Source of the DNA: Levilinea sp.
GTDB lineage: Bacteria; Chloroflexota; Anaerolineae; Anaerolineales; Anaerolineaceae
Direction of reading: 5' to 3'
Length of the DNA: 64,000 nucleotides
Assembly (NCBI GenBank): GCA_029975215.1
Contig: JARKPO010000013.1
Coordinates: 22,948-86,947, forward strand
The first letter of the stretch is position 1. Each line of letters starts with the position of its first letter. Of this stretch, positions 33,621 to 42,566 are shown piece after piece. The notes under the pieces are model-generated. The model had not been told where the DNA came from and did not search any database. It worked only from the letters and a program-made list of their open reading frames with translations. The position numbers and the translations under genes are program-made.

Positions 33621-33662
33621 ATGCCGCCTCCTCCAACGAAGCAAGCCCGAAAAGGCCGCCGC

Positions 33663-34646
33663 TCACCAGCGGTGATGTACCTCAGCCCGAATCTCGCGGT
33701 CGTACACCGCCCGCACCTCTTCCATCACGGCTTCGGGCAGCGGCGGCAGGTCGGCCGCGGAGAAATTCTCCTCTGCCTGGGCCGGGCGCTTGGCCCCGGG
33801 GATGGCGCAGGTGACCGCCTCAAACATCAGAATCCAGCGCAGCGCGAACTGGGTCAGGCTCATCCCTTCTGGGCACACCTCGCGCAGCGCCTCCACCGCG
33901 CGCAGCCCAACGGCATAATCCACCCCAGAGAAGGTCTCGCCGCGATCAAAGGCCTCACCTGCGCGGTTAAAGGCGCGGTGATCCTCAGCCGAGAAGACCG
34001 AATCCGCTCGCATCTTGCCCGTCAGCAGGCCCGAAGCCAGCGGAACCCGCGCCAAAATGCCCACCCGACGTTTCTGGGCCTGCTCAAAGAACAGCTCGGC
34101 CGGCCGGTGGCGGAACATATTGAAGATGATCTGCACGCTCTGCACCTGGGGGTATTCAATCGCCTTCAGGGCCTCTTCCACCTTCTCCACGCTCACCCCG
34201 TAATGGCGAATTTTGCCCGCCTGCACCAGATCGTCCAGCACGCCGAACACCTCCGGCATGTAATACACGGGCGTGGGCGGGCAGTGCAATTGCAGCAAGT
34301 CCAGGGCGTCCATCTGCAAATTTTTCAGGCTGCGTTCCACAAAAGCGGTCAGGTTTTCGCGGTTGTAGCCCTCCGCAGTGTGCGGGTTCAGCCGCCGCCC
34401 GGCCTTCGTGGCGATGTAGATCGTCTCGCGGGTCTCTTTGCGCAGGCGGCCCAGCAGCCGTTCGCTGATGCCGTCGCCGTACACGTCGGCCGTGTCGAAG
34501 AAGTTGACCCCCATCTCCAGCGCGCGGTGCAGAGCCGCGGTGGATTCAGCCTCATCCACCGGCCCCCAGGTGCCGCCGATCGCCCAGGCGCCAAAGCTCA
34601 ACGCCGAAACCTTCCATCCTGTTCGTCCCAGTTCGCGGTACTGCAT
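33663..34646 (-). CDS. Aldo/keto reductase
   Basis: A 327-residue NAD(P)H-dependent TIM-barrel reductase. The catalytic tetrad is complete: Asp51 and Tyr56 in FFDTADVYGDG, Lys81 in IATKAGRR and His121 in LLQLHCPP. N-terminal YRELGRTGWKVSALSFGAWAIGG fits the YghZ/AKR11-13-like group that reduces small aldehydes. GAGGTGA precedes the ATG. Substrate unknown. Confidence 0.92.
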   Translation of the reverse strand: MQYRELGRTGWKVSALSFGAWAIGGTWGPVDEAESTAALHRALEMGVNFFDTADVYGDGISERLLGRLRKETRETIYIATKAGRRLNPHTAEGYNRENLTAFVERSLKNLQMDALDLLQLHCPPTPVYYMPEVFGVLDDLVQAGKIRHYGVSVEKVEEALKAIEYPQVQSVQIIFNMFRHRPAELFFEQAQKRRVGILARVPLASGLLTGKMRADSVFSAEDHRAFNRAGEAFDRGETFSGVDYAVGLRAVEALREVCPEGMSLTQFALRWILMFEAVTCAIPGAKRPAQAEENFSAADLPPLPEAVMEEVRAVYDREIRAEVHHRW

Positions 34647-34791
34647 GGTTTCACCTCGTTTTCTCCGGCCGCGCAGCGGCGGCCAGCGGATTGTTTGTCA
34701 CCTTCATTATGCCACAATTCTCCCTACTGCGCTCGCCCACTCAGCGCACCCCCCTCGCCGGCGCAAGGCCAAAAACTGCCCACGGCGATTT

Positions 34792-34821
34792 TTCACAGAT
34801 TCCCTCCTGTCCGTGTATAAT
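34792..34821 (+). promoter_or_regulatory. Promoter of the NHL-repeat gene
   Basis: TTCACA (34792-34797) and TATAAT (34816-34821) with an 18-base spacer, giving a leader of about 150 nt. The rest of the 330-base gap 34647-34976 shows no gene; an in-frame upstream start at 34920 lacks a ribosome binding site. Confidence 0.6.
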
Positions 34822-34976
34822 CTACCTGTTGGGGGCTTTTTTCTCTCCAATGTGTTCCTGTCTGGATCCATTCATCCGTTTTTCCCGCAGTTCACCCCTA
34901 TCGTTCGCTGGCTGGGGGCTTGATCGAATACTGCACCCCGACCGCGCCTATTGCACACCTTCAGGAGGTATTTTCC

Positions 34977-37961
34977 ATGTCCGCGCTGATCAAACGCATT
35001 CTGACACTCCTCTGTATCCTCACTTTTCTCTTACCGCTGCAAACCGCCAACGCCGCCCCGCCGCCGCCGGACGAGATAGACGCTCAGGTCATCGCCCTGG
35101 GTAAAACCGGAACGGTGTACCGCTACGAAAAAACTTTCGGCGTCAGCGAACAGGCTTTCCCCGCCTATCCCCCCGACCATTTCGGCTGGCCGCACTCTGT
35201 GTGGGTGCAGGCGGACGGCAGCGTGCTCATCTCCGACCCGTGGGCTAAAGCCGTGCGCAAGTACGACGCCAACGGCACTCACCTGGCCGATTTCGGTCAC
35301 CCCGGCACGAGCGGCTGGCCTGAGGGCTATTTCGACGACCCGCTGAAGATGGCCTCCACCACAGCAGGCACCATCTTCGTCACTGACCACAAGCTGAACG
35401 CCGTACGCATCCTCAACGCTGATGGCGAACAGATCGACTGGCTGGGTCAGCCCGGCGGGCCTGGGAATGACGACACCCATTTTGACACCCCCGAAGGTAT
35501 TTTCATCTCCCCCGTCACCGGCAATATCTATGTCGCCGACCGTTTCAACCACCGCATTCAGGTGTTCGACAGCGGTACCAATTACCTCTTCACCGTCGGC
35601 GAAACCCGCGTCAGCGGCGGCGATAACGACCACCTGAACGCCCCCATTGGCGTGGCCGTGGATGCTGCCGGCAACATCTATGTGGCCGACACTGATAATA
35701 ACCGCGTGGTGAAGTACGATGCCGACGGTGACTACCTGGCGCAGATCACCGGTCTGGAATATCCCACCTCGGTCGCGGTGGATAACCTCCGCGGCTATCT
35801 GTACGTGGGCGTCGTCTATGATGCCTATGTGCCCTATTACAGCCTCACTGATCTCAGCTACGCAGGCGCCTTCGGCGAGTTCGATGTTCAAGGCGATGAC
35901 ACCACCCACTTCGCCGAACCGCACGGCGTGGCGGTGGATGAGGCCGGCGGTAAAGTCTACATCGCCGACAGCCCCAACCGCCGCGTGCTGGTGTACAACG
36001 CCGACACCAAGGCTTACCTGCGCCAGTTCGGAACCACCGGCCAGGCCATCCCCACCGATGACCAGCACTTCTTCGAACCCTACGCCGTGGAAGTGGAGCC
36101 CAACGGCTCCATCATCCTGGGTGAAGGCGCCATGCGCCTGATCAAGCTCAACCCCGACGGCTCCGCCGCCTGGACGGTAGGACAATCCGGTTTTTGGGGC
36201 CAGCCCCCAGACCGCCTGGACGGCAGCCCCAACGGCATCGTCTCCGACGGCAAAACCGTGTACGTGGCCATGAGCTGCACCATTTACAAGTTCAGCAGCG
36301 CCAACGGCGCTTACCTGGGCGTGTTCGCGGGCGGCGGGGATTGCTGGGCGTCCGACAGCCTCTTCCAACGCATCACCGACATTGCTCGCGATTCGGCTGG
36401 CAATATTTATGCGACCGACGGCGAGCTGCACCGCGTGGTCCAACTGAACAAATACGGCGCGCTGGTCGCCACCGTGGGCGTGCGCGGTGAAATGGGCTCG
36501 GATAATGCCCGCTTGCGCGGCCCGCAGGGCCTGGCGGTGGATAAGGCCCGCAATGTGTATGTGGCGGATGAGGGCAACTGCCGCGTGCAGAAGTTTGACA
36601 AATATTTGCGCTACGTCATGACCTTCTCCACCACCCTGTGCGGCGACAGTCACGACCGCCTGGGCGGCCCGCAGGATGTGGCCGTGGACGCTAAGGGCAA
36701 CGTCTTCGTGGCAGAAGATTGGAACAACCGTATCCAGATCTACGATAAGGCCGGCGCCTACCTCAGCAGCATCGGCGGCAGCTGGGGCGGCGGCACGGGC
36801 CAGCTGCGCGTCCCCATGAGCCTGACGATGGACAAAAAGGGCAATCTTTTCGTGGCCGACCGCTTCAACCACCGCATTCAGGTGTATGCCCCTGGCGTGC
36901 CCTACTTCGGCCAGCAAAACCTGAACGGCTTCGGCCAGCGCTGGACCAGCTGGGGTGAAACCCTGGCCTTCTTCAAGAACCAGCTCTACGCGGGAACCAA
37001 CGGCCCCAACGGCGGGCAGATCTGGCGCAAGGGCAAAACCGGCTGGGAACGCATCATCGCCGACGGTTTTGACAACTGGGGCAATGTCACCATCGGCCAC
37101 CTGCTGGAATACAAAGGCTACCTGTACGCCACCACGGCCAACACCACCGATGAGTGGGTCACCTCAGAGGGCGGGCAGATCTGGCGCACAGCCGACGGCC
37201 TCACCTGGGCGCCAGTGGTCTTTGGCGGCTTCGGCGACACGGATAACCATTCCATCCACCATCTGGAAATCATCGGCAGCGACCTATGCGCCGCCACCTG
37301 GGCGGGCGGCGTGCACGGCCCGCAGGTGTGGTGCTCACCCTCCGGCGACATGGACACCTGGGAACAGCGTTGGAACAACCGCTTCGGCGGCGCTGACAAA
37401 AGCTGGGCCATCCTCGATTTTGTGGACTTTGCCGGGGCGACCTTCGCCGCCACCGTTGGGCCCGAAGGCGGCCTCTATCGCCGCTCTGGGGATACCTGGA
37501 CGCGTGTTTCCGCCCCCATCGACTCCCCTGACACCTACGCCATCGGCGGGGTGACTGCCTTCAAGGATGCCCTGTACATCATCACCGCCACCCACGCCGA
37601 CCAGCCTTCGCAGGTGTACCGCTGCACCAACTGCACCAGCACGCCCATCGCCTGGGAGCTGGTGGGCGAAGCCGCGGAATTCCCGATCAACAACCACGGC
37701 CGCAACAGCACGCTCTTCACCAACGGCAAGACCCTTTACGCCCTCATCGGCAGTTATGATGGTGCGGTGATCTGGTCTTCCACCGACGGGCAAACCTGGA
37801 AACAGGCCTCCCTGCCCGGCCTGGGTGACAGTCTCAATGAAAGAACCTCCTTTGGGCACAGCATTATCTTCTACAAGAACGCTTTCTACCTCAGCATGCA
37901 CAATTTCAGCACGGGCGTCGAAGTGTGGAAGTTCTGCCCTACCAAGAAAGGGTGCAAGTAA
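34977..37961 (+). CDS. Large secreted NHL-repeat beta-propeller protein
   Basis: A 994-residue exported protein. Signal peptide 1-27 (KRILTLLCILTFLLPLQTANA). Residues about 50-650 hold many NHL-type blades of the form VADRFNHRIQVFD, VADTDNNRVVKYD and VADEGNCRVQKFD, enough for two propellers. The last 330 residues change to repeats like GGQIWRKGKTGWERI and GGQIWRTADGLTW, similar to sialidase/kelch-type propellers. The ATG at 34977 is set by AGGAGGT. Role is probably binding of proteins or glycans outside the cell; no catalytic motif seen. Confidence 0.85.
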   Translation: MSALIKRILTLLCILTFLLPLQTANAAPPPPDEIDAQVIALGKTGTVYRYEKTFGVSEQAFPAYPPDHFGWPHSVWVQADGSVLISDPWAKAVRKYDANGTHLADFGHPGTSGWPEGYFDDPLKMASTTAGTIFVTDHKLNAVRILNADGEQIDWLGQPGGPGNDDTHFDTPEGIFISPVTGNIYVADRFNHRIQVFDSGTNYLFTVGETRVSGGDNDHLNAPIGVAVDAAGNIYVADTDNNRVVKYDADGDYLAQITGLEYPTSVAVDNLRGYLYVGVVYDAYVPYYSLTDLSYAGAFGEFDVQGDDTTHFAEPHGVAVDEAGGKVYIADSPNRRVLVYNADTKAYLRQFGTTGQAIPTDDQHFFEPYAVEVEPNGSIILGEGAMRLIKLNPDGSAAWTVGQSGFWGQPPDRLDGSPNGIVSDGKTVYVAMSCTIYKFSSANGAYLGVFAGGGDCWASDSLFQRITDIARDSAGNIYATDGELHRVVQLNKYGALVATVGVRGEMGSDNARLRGPQGLAVDKARNVYVADEGNCRVQKFDKYLRYVMTFSTTLCGDSHDRLGGPQDVAVDAKGNVFVAEDWNNRIQIYDKAGAYLSSIGGSWGGGTGQLRVPMSLTMDKKGNLFVADRFNHRIQVYAPGVPYFGQQNLNGFGQRWTSWGETLAFFKNQLYAGTNGPNGGQIWRKGKTGWERIIADGFDNWGNVTIGHLLEYKGYLYATTANTTDEWVTSEGGQIWRTADGLTWAPVVFGGFGDTDNHSIHHLEIIGSDLCAATWAGGVHGPQVWCSPSGDMDTWEQRWNNRFGGADKSWAILDFVDFAGATFAATVGPEGGLYRRSGDTWTRVSAPIDSPDTYAIGGVTAFKDALYIITATHADQPSQVYRCTNCTSTPIAWELVGEAAEFPINNHGRNSTLFTNGKTLYALIGSYDGAVIWSSTDGQTWKQASLPGLGDSLNERTSFGHSIIFYKNAFYLSMHNFSTGVEVWKFCPTKKGCK

Positions 37962-37982
37962 GCGCACCTGAACGGAAAGTAC

Positions 37983-38018
37983 AATCCGGCCTCACGGGTA
38001 ATGCCGTGAGGCCGGATT
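37983..38018 (+). terminator. Hairpin terminator after the NHL gene
   Basis: A 15-bp perfect stem (37983-37997 with 38004-38018) and 6-nt loop, followed by a short TT. Confidence 0.8.
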
Positions 38019-38055
38019 TTCGCTGTTCTAGGTCGCGCCGCGGGGGCAAAAACTG

Positions 38056-38061
38056 TATAAT
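38056..38061 (+). promoter_or_regulatory. -10 box of the exonuclease gene, leaderless type
   Basis: TATAAT ends exactly 6 bases before the ATG at 38068, with no Shine-Dalgarno sequence. Confidence 0.6.
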
Positions 38062-38067
38062 CAATCC

Positions 38068-38619
38068 ATGATTCTGGAAACCTACATCAGCGTGGATGTT
38101 GAAACCGCCGGGCCGGTGCCCTGCGAGTATGCCCTGCTCTCCCTGGGAGCCTGTCTGGCGGCCGACCCCGCCGTCACTTTTTACCGCGAGCTCAAGCCCG
38201 ACCGCCCCGCCGTCCGTCCGGATGCCCTGGAAATCTCCGGCCTCAGCCTGGAGACTCTGGCGCAAACCGGCTGCGACCCCCAATGCGCGATGCGCGACTT
38301 CGCCGAATGGGTGGCAAGCGTCACCCCCGGCGGTCACCGCCCGGTGTTCGTGGCCTTCAACGCCCCTTTTGATTGGATGTTCGTGGCCGATTATTTCCAC
38401 CGCTACCTGGGCCGTAACCCCTTTGGCCACAGCGCCCTGGATATCAAAGCCTATTACATGGGCCTCACCGGCGTCCTTTGGAGCGAAACCTCCCTCCAAC
38501 ACGTCGCCCGCCGCCTGCAAAGCGGCACCGAACTGAAGCACAACGCCCTCAGCGACGCTCAGGACCAGGCCCGCATCTTTCAGGAAATCTTCCGGCGGCC
38601 GCAAATCGCCGCGGTTTAA
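38068..38619 (+). CDS. DnaQ-like 3'-5' exonuclease (DEDDh)
   Basis: A 183-residue exonuclease-fold protein. Exo I is SVDVETAG (Asp10, Glu12), Exo II is FVAFNAPFDWMF with its Asp, and Exo III is KHNALSDAQDQA with the His and Asp of the DEDDh type. The lack of other domains points to an RNase T/oligoribonuclease-like or stand-alone proofreading-type enzyme. Substrate (DNA or RNA) is not evident. The hypothetical gene at 38677 lies 57 bases downstream and may be co-transcribed. Confidence 0.85.
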   Translation: MILETYISVDVETAGPVPCEYALLSLGACLAADPAVTFYRELKPDRPAVRPDALEISGLSLETLAQTGCDPQCAMRDFAEWVASVTPGGHRPVFVAFNAPFDWMFVADYFHRYLGRNPFGHSALDIKAYYMGLTGVLWSETSLQHVARRLQSGTELKHNALSDAQDQARIFQEIFRRPQIAAV

Positions 38620-38676
38620 CCCCCGCCGGCCCTGCCGCTCACCGTCCCTGTCTGTCAGCCCGATTGGAGGAAGCAC

Positions 38677-40005
38677 ATGTCCGATTTGAACCCCAAAGCT
38701 CAAGCAGAACTGGAGCGCATCCTGGAATCAGCGCGCCGCCTGGGTGTGGAAGTGAACGAGGCCGATGCCTTGCAGTGGCTCACCAACATGGCCGCCGTCC
38801 AGGAGGGCAGCATCACCATGGATGAGCGCAGCGGCGTGTTTGGCCACAACGTCTCCATGCTCGATTTCAGCCAGGATGAGCTGGAATATTTCCGGCGCAT
38901 CGGGCGGCTGGTGGAATTCACCGACATCCCCGGCCAGGTGGAAACCGCCCTGGCCCTCTCCGGCTCCGCGGCCCAATCCAAAATCCAATCCTACCCTGGC
39001 GACTGCGACTATTTTGAGCGCGTCAACCTGCTGGCCGCCACCCGCGAAGAGGCCTGCCAGCTCCTGGCCCGCATCATGCGTGAAAAAGCCCTCAGCACCC
39101 TGCAAGGCCCCACCTACCAGCTCATCGAGGTCAAATTCGGCTCCTACCCCGAAGAAATCGTCGTCGGCGACCGCACCTGCCGGGCTGGAACCCCCATCGC
39201 CTGGAAGCCGTCGCAAATTCAGGCGGGTAAGATCGAAGGCTTTCGCCCCGACGGCACACCCGCCGAGATCACCTGGGAGCAGGCCGCCAACGACCCGGGC
39301 TGGTGCAAACTGGATTGGGTGGTGGCCGACCCGCTGCGCAAACAGCTGGCCAACGCCAGCAATATGCTGGACGTCACCTGGGAACGCCCTGACGGCGAGA
39401 TCATCCCCCTGGACGGCTACCTGGATCCCTACTTCCAGGAAGTCTATCTCGACGCCGGTTCCGTGCCCATCTTCTCCAAACTGGCCCAGCACGTCTCGGC
39501 CAACGCGTTGGATCATTACGTGGAACAGTTGGAGCGGGAGGTGCGCAAATACCTCACCAAAGACATCAATTACGGCAAAGTAGCCAAGCGCATGTACAAC
39601 ATCTTCCGGCTCACCGGCCGCTATGAAGAAGCCGCCTTCCTGCGCGAACTGTTTGACGAGCCCGCCACCATCCTCTATCAGGTGTGGTCGCTCATCCGCA
39701 CCATTGACGACGCCTATTCCGCCGGTTCCAGCATCCCCCAGGGTGAGCTCATCGCTGCCGCTGACCGACTGATTATGGATGTGATCAAGGCTCTGGAGGG
39801 CGATCAGGAAACCCAAATCGTGCGCCATCTGCTGCGCCTGCGCGACGCCCTCTCTCGCCCCGAAGCCGGCATCAGCCTGACCGCCGAAGCCGAAGCCGCC
39901 CGCGCCGAGGTCATCAACATCGTCAACAATTTCTTCTACGACCGCCTGGTGGGCATGCCAACTATCCGAAGCTACATTGAGGGCATTGTCCCCCCTGCCG
40001 TGTAG
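38677..40005 (+). CDS. Uncharacterised protein with possible nucleotidyltransferase-like core
   Basis: A 442-residue soluble protein with GGAGGAAG upstream of its ATG and good codon use. I do not recognise the family. Residues 94-112, LSGSAAQSKIQSYPGDCDY, look like the GS...DxD core of a polymerase-beta-type nucleotidyltransferase (Gly96-Ser97, Asp109, Asp111), with Glu151 in YQLIEVKFG as a possible third acid. The C-terminal 170 residues are helical and could be a substrate-binding domain. It follows a DEDDh exonuclease gene, so a nucleic-acid role is conceivable. Function is not assigned. Confidence 0.6.
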   Translation: MSDLNPKAQAELERILESARRLGVEVNEADALQWLTNMAAVQEGSITMDERSGVFGHNVSMLDFSQDELEYFRRIGRLVEFTDIPGQVETALALSGSAAQSKIQSYPGDCDYFERVNLLAATREEACQLLARIMREKALSTLQGPTYQLIEVKFGSYPEEIVVGDRTCRAGTPIAWKPSQIQAGKIEGFRPDGTPAEITWEQAANDPGWCKLDWVVADPLRKQLANASNMLDVTWERPDGEIIPLDGYLDPYFQEVYLDAGSVPIFSKLAQHVSANALDHYVEQLEREVRKYLTKDINYGKVAKRMYNIFRLTGRYEEAAFLRELFDEPATILYQVWSLIRTIDDAYSAGSSIPQGELIAAADRLIMDVIKALEGDQETQIVRHLLRLRDALSRPEAGISLTAEAEAARAEVINIVNNFFYDRLVGMPTIRSYIEGIVPPAV

Positions 40006-40028
40006 CCCGCCCTGTGCCCATAAACAAC

Positions 40029-40069
40029 AGCCCCCTCCCTGCGCTGCCTGGCGCATCTGGGAGGGGGCT
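40029..40069 (+). terminator. Hairpin between convergent genes
   Basis: AGCCCCCTCCC (40029-40039) pairs perfectly with GGGAGGGGGCT (40059-40069), with an inner GCGC-type helix. Few T residues follow. Confidence 0.65.
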
Positions 40070-40088
40070 GAAGGGTTAACCAGCACGG

Positions 40089-41870
40089 TTAGGGGAACAG
40101 CGGCCACAAGAGCGGCAGAAAGACCATGGTCACGATGAAAATGATCACGTTTAACAGCCAGCCTACGCGGGTGTAATCCAAAAAGCGGTATCCCCCTGGC
40201 CCAAACACAAGCACATTCACCTGATGCCCCACCGGCGTGAGGAAGCTGGTGGACGCGCCGATGACCGTCGCCAACACAAAGGCGCGCGGGTCGGCCCCCA
40301 GGCCCACGGCCACATCGATGGCGATGGGTACCATCAAGACCGTCGCCGCCGCGTTGGACATGGGCTCGGTGATCAGGCCCGCCAGCCAAAAAATGCCCGC
40401 CAGAACCGCCAGCGGCCCCCAGGCTCCCAGCCCGCTGACAATCCCATTGGCCAAAAAACGCGCCGCGCCCGTGTTTTCCATGGCCAACCCCAACGGCAGC
40501 ATCCCCGCGATCAAGAACACACTGCGCCATTCGATGCTCTGATAGGCCTCGTCCATCGTCAGGCAGCCCGTCAGCACCATCAGCACCGCGCCGATCACCA
40601 TCGCGATAGAAATATGCAAACCGCCAAAGGTGGCCAGGGCCAAAACCAGCCCCAGGCTGGCTAACGCGATCCAGGCCTTATTCCAACGCCTTAGCTCCAC
40701 CGTCACCGGCTCCAGCACCAAAAATTCACCGCTCTCCTGCAGGGCCGCCCGGCGGTCGCGCGGGCCTTTCAGCAGCAGGGTGTCGCCAAAACGCAGGCGC
40801 AGGTCAATCAGCCGCTGGGTCAGCACCGCGCCCTTGCGCCAGACCGCCAACGCCGTAAAGCCGAAACGGTCGCGAAAGCGCACCTGCCGCAGTGTGTGCC
40901 CGTCCATTGCAGAACGCGGCGCCAGAGTGGCCTCCACCAGATGAAAATCTTCAGTTTCCAACTGTTCCAGAGTCAATTCCGGCTCGGCCTCCATCACCAG
41001 GCCCAGGGGTTGTTTAGCCCGCAGCAGCGTGGCGGCCGCCCCCTCTACGAACAGCAAATCCCCCGCCTCCAGCGCAGTGTCGCGCCCCACCATGCGCACC
41101 AGCTTGCCCTGCCGCAAAATGGACAGCACCGTCAGGTCGTATTCCGCGCCCAGGCGCGCCTCACCCAGGGTTTTGCCCACCAGGGGGCTTTCGGGCAGTA
41201 CGCGCACCTCGCTGAAATACTCCCGCAGCTGCTGGGTTTGCAGCTCTTCGGCGTCCTTGCGCGCGGGAAGCCAATGACGCCCGATCAAAACCATGTAAAG
41301 AATCCCCGCGCCAAACACCAACGCCCCCATCGGCGTGAAGTCAAAAAAGGAAAAGCTGGCAAACCCGCGTTCGGCCAGCAGGCTGGAAGCCAGGATGTTG
41401 GGGGGTGTGCCGATGAGGGTCATGTTGCCCCCCATCAGCGACGCAAACGCCAGGGGGATGAGCAGGCGCGACAGCGGGATCTTGGTCTGGCGGGCAATGC
41501 CCGCCACCGCCGGCAGCAGCACGGCCACCGCCCCAATGTTGTTCATGAAAGACGAGAGCAGCCCCGAAACCAGCATGATGACCGCGATGAGGCGCGGCTC
41601 GCTCGTGCCGGATACGCGTGCCACCACCTGCCCGATCTTGTCGGCCACGCCCGTACGGAACAGGCCCCCCGAAACGATGTACACCGCCCACACAGTGATC
41701 ACCGCCGGGCTGGCAAAGCCCGAAAACACTTGCTCCGGCCGCACCAACCCGGTCAGCGCCACGGTCAGCAAGACCAGCAGGGCAATCACATCCACGCGCA
41801 GCTTTTCGGTGGCAAACAGCGCCACCGCCGCGGCCACAATCGCCAGGGTCAGAAAAATTTCAAAAGTCAC
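40089..41870 (-). CDS. SLC13/DASS-type permease with two RCK_C (TrkA-C) domains
   Basis: A 593-residue membrane protein. N-terminal and C-terminal halves carry about eleven or twelve helices; the helical hairpin motif PLSRLLIPLAFASLMGGNMTLIGTPPN is the Na+/anion-binding signature of this superfamily. Between the halves (about 205-370) lie two RCK_C domains, ESPLVGKTLGEARLGAEYDL and APRSAMDGHTLRQVRFRDRFGF, which regulate by ligand binding. Related proteins move sulfate, citrate or other divalent anions. The start is GTG at 41870 with GGGAGG upstream. Substrate unknown. Confidence 0.88.
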   Translation of the reverse strand: MTFEIFLTLAIVAAAVALFATEKLRVDVIALLVLLTVALTGLVRPEQVFSGFASPAVITVWAVYIVSGGLFRTGVADKIGQVVARVSGTSEPRLIAVIMLVSGLLSSFMNNIGAVAVLLPAVAGIARQTKIPLSRLLIPLAFASLMGGNMTLIGTPPNILASSLLAERGFASFSFFDFTPMGALVFGAGILYMVLIGRHWLPARKDAEELQTQQLREYFSEVRVLPESPLVGKTLGEARLGAEYDLTVLSILRQGKLVRMVGRDTALEAGDLLFVEGAAATLLRAKQPLGLVMEAEPELTLEQLETEDFHLVEATLAPRSAMDGHTLRQVRFRDRFGFTALAVWRKGAVLTQRLIDLRLRFGDTLLLKGPRDRRAALQESGEFLVLEPVTVELRRWNKAWIALASLGLVLALATFGGLHISIAMVIGAVLMVLTGCLTMDEAYQSIEWRSVFLIAGMLPLGLAMENTGAARFLANGIVSGLGAWGPLAVLAGIFWLAGLITEPMSNAAATVLMVPIAIDVAVGLGADPRAFVLATVIGASTSFLTPVGHQVNVLVFGPGGYRFLDYTRVGWLLNVIIFIVTMVFLPLLWPLFP

Positions 41871-41897
41871 GCTGCCTCCCCCACGCCCATCGTCAGG

Positions 41898-42299
41898 TCA
41901 CTCCCAAAAATCTGAGGCAATCTCAATCAAATTGCCGTCCGGGTCGGCGATCATGGCCGAGCGCATCTTCCACGGCTCATCCCGCGGCGCATACACCGCC
42001 CGCCCGCCGCGCAGCACCAGTTCCTGAAATTTCACATCCACATTCTCCGGCTGGCCCACGTTTAAAGCCAGCTCAAAGGTGCCGTTCAGGCCCTGCGGAA
42101 AATCCGGCGGCGTGCCCAGCAGGCCCGGCAGCTGGCTGCGGGCATACATGGACAGGCGGATGCCCTCGTGGCGAAACTCGGCGTAAGGCCCCTCGCCGTT
42201 CCAATCCGTCTCCAGGCCGACGGCGTTTTTATAGAAATCCACCATCCTGGCCAGGTCGTTCACAAAAATGCCGATCATATCAAAACGAACCGCGGTCAT
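41898..42299 (-). CDS. Glyoxalase/bleomycin-resistance-type (VOC) protein
   Basis: A 133-residue VOC-fold protein with two beta-alpha-beta-beta-beta units: FDMIGIFVNDLARMVDFYKNAVGLE and the C-terminal MIADPDGNLIEIASDF. The C-terminal Glu is the usual metal ligand. The ATG at 42299 fits GGAGG at proper distance better than the GTG one codon earlier. Substrate unknown; it may be co-transcribed with the permease gene 27 bases downstream. Confidence 0.85.
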   Translation of the reverse strand: MTAVRFDMIGIFVNDLARMVDFYKNAVGLETDWNGEGPYAEFRHEGIRLSMYARSQLPGLLGTPPDFPQGLNGTFELALNVGQPENVDVKFQELVLRGGRAVYAPRDEPWKMRSAMIADPDGNLIEIASDFWE

Positions 42300-42403
42300 C
42301 ACATCCTCCGTTCATCGAGATAGGCTTGCCTGTTTTCTTGATTATAGCAAAAATGTTCTGATTTGTTCCTCGCTAAAATCCAGGGTGACTTCCGCTTCAT
42401 ATG

Positions 42404-42504
42404 CAAACCACCCGGAAGGCCGCATCCATAAGGATGTGTTCCTCAAGCCGGTGCCCTTTTATCAGGCACTGGCGCGCGGCCTGAGCGAAGTTCTCTCAGC
42501 GTAA
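42404..42504 (+). other. Short coding-like stretch, possible gene remnant
   Basis: Codons 42404-42504 read HPEGRIHKDVFLKPVPFYQ and end LSEVLSA-stop, with codon use like the neighbouring genes, but no start or ribosome binding site lies upstream and the AT-rich sequence before it does not look coding. It could be the tail of a deleted gene or chance. The rest of 42300-42566 holds only a terminator for the minus strand. Confidence 0.2.
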
Positions 42505-42521
42505 TTCCCCCCTCCCCTCAT

Positions 42522-42555
42522 AAAAAACGCGCCTGACTCAGTTTCGGCCAGGCGC
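42522..42555 (-). terminator. Intrinsic terminator of the methyltransferase-like gene (minus strand)
   Basis: On the minus strand GCGCCTG (42555-42549) pairs with CAGGCGC (42535-42529), followed by G and six T residues (42527-42522). Confidence 0.8.
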
Positions 42556-42566
42556 AGTCTGTTGAT

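Noticed and set aside
34920..34976. Upstream start of the NHL-repeat protein
   Set aside because: A start at 34920 would put a non-signal stretch before a perfect signal peptide; AGGAGGT directly serves 34977.
35031..37100. 689-codon open frame on the minus strand opposite the NHL-repeat gene
   Set aside because: It is antisense to a gene with clear NHL motifs, signal peptide and ribosome binding site. Its protein is low in complexity (Val, Gly, Ala, His-rich), as expected from the reverse complement of GC-rich coding DNA.
38728..40530. 600-codon open frame on the minus strand across the 442-residue gene
   Set aside because: It spans the coding region of one gene and part of the next, has no recognisable motif, and the plus-strand gene has GGAGG and better codon use.
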